NCBI GenBank assembly: GCA_021826605.1
Contig: JAKAZF010000074.1
Coordinates: forward strand, 1-8,992
Direction of reading: 5' to 3'
Length of the DNA stretch: 8,992 nucleotides
Origin: Planctomycetota bacterium
GTDB taxonomy: Bacteria > Planctomycetota > Phycisphaerae > WQYP01
The number at the start of each line of letters is the position of its first letter. Position 1 is the stretch's first letter. This document shows positions 1 to 6,194 of this stretch, in pieces. Position numbers and translations under genes: made by a program. Under the pieces are notes generated by a model. That model made no database searches. It saw only the letters and a program-made list of their open reading frames with translations, and had not been told where the DNA came from.

Positions 1-1089
1 CTTTTTGCCACGGATAGTATTTTTGATTTTATTCTCTCCTATGGTGATCAGGCCCTTGAAGCCCTGGCTAAACTGCAACCGGCGGATTCGGATCTTCTTG
101 AACAATTGATCAAGGATGGTCTGCTGGAAAAAACGGCGGGAAAATTCCGCCTCACGCCGCGTGCCATCAACGCCATGCAGCGAAAAGCCTTAATGGAAAT
201 TTTTGCCCATCTGCCCCGCGGCAGCCGCGACGGTCATCCCACCACCAACGCCGGTGCCGGTGCCGACCGCCTGGAGGGCACACGCAAATATCAGTTTGGT
301 GATCCCATCAGTGAACTGGATATGTTGCAATCTCTGCGCAATGCCATGGCACGCACCGTTGCCGCCGGGAACTCGCCCGGCCTGCCGATTCAATTTAATG
401 AGCATGATCTGGAATTGCATTTGCTGGAAGGCTCTACCGCCTGCGCCTTGTGCATCCTTATTGATATGTCCGGCAGTATGATGCGACACGGCCGATTTCT
501 GGCGGCGAAAAAAGTGGCCATGGCTCTGACCGCACTGGTGCGCCAGCGCTTTCCTCAGGATACAGTAGATATTGTCGGATTTTACAGCACCGCCGTCGTA
601 GTTCCCGAATCGCGGCTTCCCCTGCTGATGCCTAAACCTGTCTCCACCCATGAGTATGAAATCGACGTTCATATTCCGCTTTCACAGGCACAAAAAACGC
701 ATCAGCACTTTACCAATTTGCAATTGGGCATGCAGATGGGAAGACGAATACTTAGTTCCCGATCCCCTGAACAAAAGCAAATGTTTATTATTACCGACGG
801 GCAGCCCACAGCGCACGTGGAGGGTGATATGCTGCATCTCTTGTATCCGCCGCGCCGCGAGACGGCGGTGGCGACCCTGCGTGAAGCCCTCACCTGCAGC
901 CGCTCGGGAATTCGCGTGGCGAGTTTTGCGCTTATTGAAGATTACTGGGACATGCAGTGGGTAGAGTTTATCGATCAACTCACGCGCCTCTGCCGGGGGG
1001 TTGCGTTCTATTGCACTGGTGATAATCTCGCGGGATGCGTGATGGAAAGTTATTTAAGCGGTAAAAAAAGTAAGACGTTTATCGCGTGA
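1..1089 (+). CDS. VWA (MIDAS) domain protein, 5'-truncated by the window edge
   Basis: The reading frame is open from base 1 with no stop, so the true start lies upstream; 362 codons are visible, ending in TGA at 1087-1089. An internal TTG at 106 is not a convincing start because coding sequence continues through it. The C-terminal part is a von Willebrand A domain with a complete metal-ion-dependent adhesion site: DMSGS (visible residues 155-159, bases 463-477), a Thr in FTNLQLG (about residue 238) and the Asp of ITDGQP (about residue 266). Before it, about residues 70-125 contain a GTRKYQFGDPISELD stretch, typical of cytoplasmic bacterial VWA proteins of the COG4867/CoxE-like kind; this assignment is from memory. 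Such proteins often work with a MoxR- or ChlI-type AAA+ ATPase, which would be expected upstream and is not visible. No signal peptide or membrane segment is seen in the visible part. The exact function is unknown. It is convergent with the minus-strand cluster. Confidence 0.85.
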   Translation, partial: LFATDSIFDFILSYGDQALEALAKLQPADSDLLEQLIKDGLLEKTAGKFRLTPRAINAMQRKALMEIFAHLPRGSRDGHPTTNAGAGADRLEGTRKYQFGDPISELDMLQSLRNAMARTVAAGNSPGLPIQFNEHDLELHLLEGSTACALCILIDMSGSMMRHGRFLAAKKVAMALTALVRQRFPQDTVDIVGFYSTAVVVPESRLPLLMPKPVSTHEYEIDVHIPLSQAQKTHQHFTNLQLGMQMGRRILSSRSPEQKQMFIITDGQPTAHVEGDMLHLLYPPRRETAVATLREALTCSRSGIRVASFALIEDYWDMQWVEFIDQLTRLCRGVAFYCTGDNLAGCVMESYLSGKKSKTFIA

Positions 1090-1104
1090 TCCACTGCGCG
1101 TAAA
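1078..1104. terminator. possible hairpin between convergent genes
   Basis: TTTA and CGCG (1078-1081 and 1083-1086, separated by one bulged T) pair with CGCG TAAA (1097-1104) around a 10-nt loop, giving an 8-bp stem with one bulge. It spans the end of the VWA gene and the 15-nt gap before the minus-strand stop. Read on the minus strand it is followed, about 8-10 nt later, by a run of seven T within the VWA coding end, so it could terminate the minus-strand cluster. No T-run follows on the plus strand. The stem is partly AT and the spacing is loose, so this is a weak call. Confidence 0.25.
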
Positions 1105-1674
1105 TTATCCGGGCCAGGTCTGAAATTGCTCCAATACCGGCGGTAAAACCTTCAGGCCCCGCTTTTTGGCCAGGCGGACATAATGGTACATGCTGCGTCG
1201 ATAATGCCGCTCCACCCGCCGATCCACGGAAATACCGCGTTTACGCATCTGTTCGAACGCCCATTGCCAGACATGGTATTCCTCCAGGCAGCGTGGGCGA
1301 AATTTTTTGAATCCCACCGCGTGATGTCCCACCTCATGCATGAAAATACACGCACTGACCGCTGATCGCGGACGCGGGGCCGAAATCATCCGCCGGACAT
1401 CGCCATTGTTGTAATGCAGTTCATACGCCACGCCGCTCATGCTGGAACGCCATTTGCGAATTGAAATGCCATACTGAGATTTCATCTCCTGCACCAGCTG
1501 GTCGTAAAATCGATGACGTTCACGAAATGGCACATCCGCCAGCGATCGGTAGCCACGCGCTTTGCCGTGCGGGATAATTTTTTCATCCACCGCCGGCGTA
1601 ACCGCCTCCCGCAGCTTATTTTTAATGGGTGGCTTCTTCAAAAACGCAAATAGATCCAGTTGCCTCTCGGCCAT
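1105..1674 (-). CDS. small HEVGH zinc-metallopeptidase-like protein
   Basis: A 189-residue protein of uncertain function. It has HEVGHH at residues 114-119, preceded by a hydrophobic ACIFM stretch as expected for a zincin active-site helix. A second helix follows with E131, E132 and H134 in CLEEYHVWQWAFEQM, placed where gluzincins of the ImmA/IrrE type carry the third zinc ligand. The C-terminal third is rich in Arg, His, Lys and Tyr. There is no signal peptide, so it is probably cytoplasmic. The ATG at 1674 was chosen because an AGGA ribosome-binding site lies 7 nt upstream and the sequence before it has a non-coding feel. An in-frame ATG at 1806 would add 44 residues and overlap the YyaL-like stop by 4 nt (ATGA), a common operon arrangement, so the longer form remains possible. 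It is the last gene of the minus-strand cluster. The zinc site is visible; the protease activity and substrate are inferred. Confidence 0.75.
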   Translation of the reverse strand: MAERQLDLFAFLKKPPIKNKLREAVTPAVDEKIIPHGKARGYRSLADVPFRERHRFYDQLVQEMKSQYGISIRKWRSSMSGVAYELHYNNGDVRRMISAPRPRSAVSACIFMHEVGHHAVGFKKFRPRCLEEYHVWQWAFEQMRKRGISVDRRVERHYRRSMYHYVRLAKKRGLKVLPPVLEQFQTWPG

Positions 1675-1681
1675 TGTTTTA

Positions 1682-1685
1682 TCCT
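1682..1685 (-). promoter_or_regulatory. ribosome-binding site deciding the HEVGH protein start
   Basis: AGGA on the minus strand lies 7 nt before the ATG at 1674. The competing start at 1806 has GAGG directly abutting the ATG, which is too close for that codon. Confidence 0.5.
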
Positions 1686-1755
1686 GTTTGGTACACGCCG
1701 CCAGATCTATTTTATCGGTCAGTCCCAGACAGTTGCTTAAATGTTTCCAAACGCA

Positions 1756-1776
1756 TTGGTATTGTGAAATTACCAA
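1756..1776. promoter_or_regulatory. inverted repeat, possible operator
   Basis: TTGGTA (1756-1761) and TACCAA (1771-1776) are perfect 6-bp arms around a 9-bp centre. They lie in the 128-nt stretch between the YyaL-like stop and the preferred start of the HEVGH gene. The size fits a dimeric repressor site, and closer to the gene the minus strand has TAAAAT as a possible -10 element without a good -35. If the longer start at 1806 is real, this is simply coding sequence. Confidence 0.2.
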
Positions 1777-1802
1777 GTGCATCAAGCGCCCGACCCGCTT
1801 CA

Positions 1803-3710
1803 TCATCCTCGCACCGTTGGCACATATTCAGGATGTTCCACAACCGTGGATAGAAGGGATGAAAACGCCAGAGGATATTGCTCAATCAGCGGGGCCATTC
1901 CAGCCAGACTCCGTGCTACCAACGTGTGATAGTCCGCCTTCGGTGACGCGGAATTTATTTTCAACAGCAGGTTCATCGCCATGGCCGCAGCTGAGGGCAC
2001 CGCGTTATCACTGCCGCCGGGCACGCGGAGAAATAGTTGCTCGTGCCGCTCGCTGGAGATATAAAACTTTCCGCTTTGCTGTTGAAAAAAATCAGCGGAA
2101 ATTACTTCGCCGGCACGCGTGGCTGCCGCCATCCAGATAGCGCTATCCTGCGGGGCAAAATGTCGTGCCGCCACTGCCAGATGCCACACTCCCAAACCGA
2201 AGCACGCCTCATCCTGGAGAAATGCCGGAATTTCCGCCTGTCCGTCGCGGCTCACATGCAGCCTGTTTCCAGCGGCATCTCGATGAATGGCCAATATGGC
2301 CGCGGCCGCCCGTGCCGCCGCCTGATAATAGCGCGGTTCATCCGTCAGCACCGCAACTTCGGCCAATGCCTGAATCATCAGGCCATTCCAATCCGTGAGA
2401 ATTTTATCATCACAATGCGGAGCAATCCGTGTGGATCGGATTTTCAACAAGTGAGATCGAATTTTCTCCAGCCGTTCCTGCACCACGTCCGGTGCCTGCC
2501 CGGACCGCGCCGCGAGTTGTGTGATATCCAATTTGACGCGCGCAATATTACATCCTTCCCAATTCCCTTCCGGGGAAAAGTCCCAATATTCGCCGGCCAA
2601 TTGGCGGTCGCTGGAATCGGGAATGGCGGTGAGTATTTCCTGAAAGTCCCAGACATAAAATTTCCCCTCTTCGCCTTCACTATCCGCATCCAAACTGCTA
2701 TAAAACAGCCCATCAGAAGCGGTCATGTCCCGCAGCCAGAAATCCAATGTTTCACGGGCGATCTGTATATCATGATCCCGCTTCAACAGCATGCCGGCGC
2801 GGGCGTAAACCAACGCCAACTGCGCGTTGTCATACAGCATTTTTTCAAAATGCGGAACCAGCCACTGTTCATCCGTGCTGTAGCGGGAAAATCCGCCCCC
2901 GATCTGATCATAAATCCCGCCTGCCGCCATAGTGTCCAGTGTAAGTGTCAGCCAGGATCGAATCTGTTCGGTAAGCTCGGCGGAAATTGTAATTGCCGGG
3001 TGCAGCTTGCCGCCTGCCTGCTGCTCCAGCAGAGTAATCCACAGAAGTAACGTCTGGTGCGGAGGAAATTTGGGGGCACCGGTCATGCCGCCCCACGTTA
3101 AGTCCATGCGATTGTTGCACGTTTCCAAGGCCCCGGCAATCCAGGCGGGAACATCGACGGCTGCATCGGCGTTACCGCCCCGGTTCAGATGTTGGGAAAT
3201 GGTGCCGGCAATGTGTTCCGCCTGTTCCAGCACCTGACCCCGCTGATCACGCCAGGCCTTGGTGATGGCGGAAAGTACCGACGGAAAGCCGGGGCGACCA
3301 TATTGATCTGTCGGCGGAAAATAGGTGCCGGCGTAGAAAGCTTTGAGTTCCGGCGTAAGCCACACGCTCATGGGCCAGCCGCCGGAGCCGGTGATAATTT
3401 GTGTGGCCAGCATATACAGTTCATCAAGATCGGGGCGTTGCTCCCGATCAACTTTGATATTCACAAAATGCTCATTCATGTACCGGGCAATTTGCGTATT
3501 TTCAAAAACCTCCCGCTCCATGACATGGCACCAGTGGCAGGCGGAATAGCCAATGGATAGAAATATGGGCACATCCCGCGCGCGGGACAACGCCAAAGCT
3601 TCCAGGCCCCATGGATACCAATCCACAGGGTTGTACGCATGTTGTAATAGATACGGACTGCGGGAATCAATCAGACGGTTGGGGCGGCGCGTAGGGGGCT
3701 GATCGCTCAT
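1803..3710 (-). CDS. YyaL/DUF255-type thioredoxin-fold protein
   Basis: A 635-residue protein of the YyaL / SSP411 (human SPATA20) family. The N-terminal thioredoxin-like domain (about residues 8-170) carries [19 protein letters not shown] and the redox motif CHWC at 58-61, followed by a family-typical [15 protein letters not shown]. The rest is an (alpha/alpha)6-barrel-like region resembling N-acylglucosamine 2-epimerases. Diagnostic stretches are [19 protein letters not shown] (from about 268), [12 protein letters not shown] (287-298), [18 protein letters not shown] (337-354) and [17 protein letters not shown] (434-450). The length is close to the usual 600-700. There is no signal peptide, so it is probably cytoplasmic. 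The family is widespread but its reaction is not established; a role in thiol redox or sugar handling would be inference. The ATG at 3710 is only 9 nt after the L34 stop, with AGG 4 nt upstream, so translation is probably coupled to rpmH. No motif is missing or truncated. Confidence 0.93.
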   Translation of the reverse strand: MSDQPPTRRPNRLIDSRSPYLLQHAYNPVDWYPWGLEALALSRARDVPIFLSIGYSACHWCHVMEREVFENTQIARYMNEHFVNIKVDREQRPDLDELYMLATQIITGSGGWPMSVWLTPELKAFYAGTYFPPTDQYGRPGFPSVLSAITKAWRDQRGQVLEQAEHIAGTISQHLNRGGNADAAVDVPAWIAGALETCNNRMDLTWGGMTGAPKFPPHQTLLLWITLLEQQAGGKLHPAITISAELTEQIRSWLTLTLDTMAAGGIYDQIGGGFSRYSTDEQWLVPHFEKMLYDNAQLALVYARAGMLLKRDHDIQIARETLDFWLRDMTASDGLFYSSLDADSEGEEGKFYVWDFQEILTAIPDSSDRQLAGEYWDFSPEGNWEGCNIARVKLDITQLAARSGQAPDVVQERLEKIRSHLLKIRSTRIAPHCDDKILTDWNGLMIQALAEVAVLTDEPRYYQAAARAAAAILAIHRDAAGNRLHVSRDGQAEIPAFLQDEACFGLGVWHLAVAARHFAPQDSAIWMAAATRAGEVISADFFQQQSGKFYISSERHEQLFLRVPGGSDNAVPSAAAMAMNLLLKINSASPKADYHTLVARSLAGMAPLIEQYPLAFSSLLSTVVEHPEYVPTVRG

Positions 3711-3719
3711 AGAGCCTGA

Positions 3720-3854
3720 TCATACCACATTGACACTGCGACCGACGCGGCGTTTGCGGTTCATCAATTGCCGACCTTTTTTGGTTCTCATCCGGGCGCG
3801 GAAGCCGATTTTACGCACGCGCTTACGATTGCTGACTTTATGCGGATAATGCAC
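3720..3854 (-). CDS. rpmH: 50S ribosomal protein L34 (bL34)
   Basis: A 44-residue, strongly basic protein of the large ribosomal subunit. The sequence begins (f)MHYPHKVSNRKRVRK and carries the L34 signature GFRARMRTKKGRQLMNRKRR, normally seen as HGFRARMxTxxGRxVLxxRRxKGR, at residues 17-36. It then ends VGRSVNVV, and the length matches the family (44-47). It starts at GTG (3854): an in-frame TGA lies two codons upstream, ruling out any longer form, and a GGAG ribosome-binding site lies 7 nt before the GTG. It sits 31 nt downstream of the propeller gene and 9 nt upstream of the YyaL-like gene, all on the same strand. Oddly, rnpA (RNase P protein), the near-universal downstream partner of rpmH, is absent. 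Strong expression would be expected of a ribosomal gene, so an internal promoter near the end of the propeller gene is likely but was not identified. Confidence 0.95.
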   Translation of the reverse strand: MHYPHKVSNRKRVRKIGFRARMRTKKGRQLMNRKRRVGRSVNVV

Positions 3855-3861
3855 GACTCAA

Positions 3862-3865
3862 CTCC
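3862..3865 (-). promoter_or_regulatory. ribosome-binding site of rpmH
   Basis: GGAG on the minus strand, 7 nt before the GTG at 3854, in the 31-nt gap after the propeller gene. It supports initiation at the GTG codon. Confidence 0.7.
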
Positions 3866-3885
3866 AAAATATTACATTTAACGCA

Positions 3886-6108
3886 TCAATGTACTGTTAC
3901 CAGCACCGATGCGTAGGCCTCGTTCCCGGCGGCATCAACCGCTTTTACCACAATTCGATGCGGTCCGCCGGTCAGCACACCTGTTCTACCGTGGAACCCT
4001 TCCAGCGGAGAATCAAAGATAGTAGCAGAAGCTGCCGCCGGACGCCAGTTCTTTGAAGAATCCACCTGCAGGCCAACCGCCGTTATGGGCGAAAGCTTAT
4101 CCGACGCCACGCCGGTTACCACAATGCGGCCATCTGCCGTCTGCCGCCATTTCAGGCGGGCAATTCCGGGTGGCGTATTATCCACCAGAAGGCGGCGGGA
4201 TTCTCTGGCCACATTTTGGGTGGCTGCCGGGGTATTGTCCGGTGCATCCGAGGCAATAACCTTCACCCGATAATATCCATCCGGAATGCCTGCAAGTTGC
4301 CAGAGATAATGATGGGCGGAAATATCCTTCGCGATGCGTATCCAGACGGGAATTCCCTCCTGCCGGTACTTCACCGTATATTGCAGTGTATCGCCGTCCG
4401 GATCATTGGCCTTCCATTTCACCAGCACCGCATGAGCCGGTTTGGTCTGGTAGTGGGTTTGCACACTGCTAAGCACCGGCGGCACGCTGATGTGCTGGTA
4501 GCTGATGCGTGTGGATCGAATAACCGGTGTTGCCCCTTTCGCGCTGCGTTTAAGCACCAGGCGGAATTGCAAAAATCGCGCCGGCGGGCTGGAAATTTTC
4601 TGATAACTGTTGGCTGGTATTGAGGATGTCCACCGGCTCCAGAATTTCGCGGATGTCTTCACATTCCGCACGTTGCCGCTGCGCGTCTGAATATCCACCG
4701 CCGCACCGGCGGGTATCTTGGCGACAATATGCGCTGCGCCCCAATTGCTGGGTAATTTGGCGTCCAGCACCTTGCTGATGTAATTGCCGGTGCGTTGAGT
4801 CTGGGAGGTAAGTTGATAAATCTGCCCCTGATTTGCCGTGCCTATCAGCAATCGGTGGTCACCGGTTTCCGCAAGACTAAGCAAATCTGACTGCTTGAAC
4901 CGCTCCAGCAGGGTCTCGGTCTGTGTGAAGGGATCGTACGACAATAGTCGCCCGTGGCCGCCAAGACCCAGTATCAGATGATGCTGGGCGTAAAGCATCG
5001 AAAGCACCATGTCCGGAATATTCAGTAATACGCGAACACGTCCGCTGGGGCTGATCTGATAAACCACATTGCTTTTTACCGCTGGGGCAGTAGATGTTGA
5101 ATCATCACTATCCACGGATGGAAATGGTCCGGGAATTCGTGTGCGTACGGCCACCGGCTTTCCCGCCGCCGCAACGGCGGCACCGTGCGCCTTTTTTCCG
5201 GCCTTGCCGTTTTTGCCGGGCAGTTGGATACCGCTTTCAACCGAAACGGGCCGACCGTTCGGATGCAGCACCGGGGTAAAGACGCCTCCATCAAGCTTGG
5301 CCCGGTGAGGTGACGCCGTTGCAGCAAAAATATCGCCGGCACCATCCACCGCCAATGTGGATATTTCCGCATGATTCGCGGACATTAATACATAAGATTT
5401 ACCGGTTTTCGGATTGATCCGAATCACCAGGCCCGGGCCGTCCGTCCCGGCTAACACGGAAGCGTCCGTTGCGCGTGCCAGGCTGGTTACGTTATGCACG
5501 CCGGTTTTCAATAATATCTTCGCCTTCCCGCCCGCCGGGAGTTCCCACACTTCGCCATGGGGGCCGGTGGCCAGAATAATAGAGCCGTCCGGCAGCGGCA
5601 AAATCGACCAGATATATTTAACCGCCGGATTCTCAAATAGCGTTTTGGCAGTGACTTTTCCGCCCGGGTTCAGGGTTAATTCCACAAGTTCCGCTTTGCT
5701 GCCGCAGGCCGCCACGAGCAGTTTTCCATCTTTCATAAATGCCAGCGACAGAATCTGGTCCGATTGCGCAGGTGGTGTGTACATCACCATCGGCTTGCCG
5801 CCGACCATCCGGTACACGTGGCCCCTGGGGCTGGTACCAAACCAGATATCTCCATGCGAAGATACCGCAATGGCATTGATAAAATCAAACCCCGTCTTCG
5901 GCAGCAAGGTTTTCAAGTGCCTGCTTAACGCCAGATCGCCGTAATTATTGACAACGACACCATGAAAGTGCCCGGAAGCATAAGCGGCTTCATCCGAGAA
6001 TCTCCAGCTCTGCGGATGCACTGCCCAGGCATGTGGCACCGCTGCCAGCAGCGCCAATGCCGCCGGAACCAAAAGCTTTTTCAAACCGACCCTTGCATTC
6101 TGAAACAT
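3886..6108 (-). CDS. secreted beta-propeller protein with C-terminal FN3/Ig-like modules
   Basis: A 740-residue exported protein of unknown role. Residues 1-29 form a clear Sec signal peptide: charged RVGLKK, a hydrophobic core, and an AWA cleavage site. Residues about 40-440 contain recurring propeller-blade strands of the type G-T-x-x-x-G-x-V/I-Y, e.g. WFGTSPRGHVYR (89-100), LATGPHGEVWEL (179-190), LAGTDGPGLVIRI (219-231), LGLGGHGRLLSYD (380-392) and LIGTANQGQIYQL (421-433). About six such units are recognisable. A Lys/Ala/Gly-rich, then Ser/Asp-rich insert (about 295-345) interrupts the propeller as a likely surface loop. About 455-540 looks like a beta-sandwich, about 543-645 a fibronectin III-like module (KWKANDPDGDTLQYTVKYR), and 646-740 an Ig-like module ending VKAVDAAGNEAYASVLVTV. 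The start at 6108 has GGAG 5 nt upstream. It lies 86 nt after the S55 peptidase and probably shares its transcript. Ligand or partner binding in the envelope is inferred. Confidence 0.8.
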   Translation of the reverse strand: MFQNARVGLKKLLVPAALALLAAVPHAWAVHPQSWRFSDEAAYASGHFHGVVVNNYGDLALSRHLKTLLPKTGFDFINAIAVSSHGDIWFGTSPRGHVYRMVGGKPMVMYTPPAQSDQILSLAFMKDGKLLVAACGSKAELVELTLNPGGKVTAKTLFENPAVKYIWSILPLPDGSIILATGPHGEVWELPAGGKAKILLKTGVHNVTSLARATDASVLAGTDGPGLVIRINPKTGKSYVLMSANHAEISTLAVDGAGDIFAATASPHRAKLDGGVFTPVLHPNGRPVSVESGIQLPGKNGKAGKKAHGAAVAAAGKPVAVRTRIPGPFPSVDSDDSTSTAPAVKSNVVYQISPSGRVRVLLNIPDMVLSMLYAQHHLILGLGGHGRLLSYDPFTQTETLLERFKQSDLLSLAETGDHRLLIGTANQGQIYQLTSQTQRTGNYISKVLDAKLPSNWGAAHIVAKIPAGAAVDIQTRSGNVRNVKTSAKFWSRWTSSIPANSYQKISSPPARFLQFRLVLKRSAKGATPVIRSTRISYQHISVPPVLSSVQTHYQTKPAHAVLVKWKANDPDGDTLQYTVKYRQEGIPVWIRIAKDISAHHYLWQLAGIPDGYYRVKVIASDAPDNTPAATQNVARESRRLLVDNTPPGIARLKWRQTADGRIVVTGVASDKLSPITAVGLQVDSSKNWRPAAASATIFDSPLEGFHGRTGVLTGGPHRIVVKAVDAAGNEAYASVLVTVH

Positions 6109-6113
6109 GAAAT

Positions 6114-6117
6114 CTCC
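6114..6117 (-). promoter_or_regulatory. ribosome-binding site of the propeller gene
   Basis: GGAG on the minus strand, 5 nt before the ATG at 6108. It fixes the start just before the signal peptide. Confidence 0.6.
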
Positions 6118-6147
6118 AGTTATCTGCTGATTTTAATTTACTGACTG

Positions 6148-6172
6148 TGCCATGCCCCCTCGCGGCACGGCA
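6148..6172 (-). other. intergenic hairpin between the S55 peptidase and propeller genes
   Basis: TGCCATGCC (6148-6156) faces GGCACGGCA (6164-6172). In the minus-strand RNA this forms a 9-bp stem with one G-U pair and a 7-nt GCGAGGG loop. A second copy of GGCACGGCA, overlapping at 6169-6177, allows an alternative pairing. No T-run follows, so a full intrinsic terminator is unlikely. It could be an RNA processing or stability element that sets the ratio of the two exported proteins. Only the pairing is seen; the role is inferred. Confidence 0.35.
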
Positions 6173-6194
6173 CGGCAATCCATTTATTGCACGA

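Noticed and set aside
190..672. 160-codon minus-strand open frame
   Set aside because: It is antisense to the VWA gene including its MIDAS codons, and it is Gly/His-rich with no motif.
2037..3050. 337-codon plus-strand open frame
   Set aside because: It is antisense to the well-supported YyaL-like gene, has no recognisable domain, and arises from the GC-rich codon use of the real gene.
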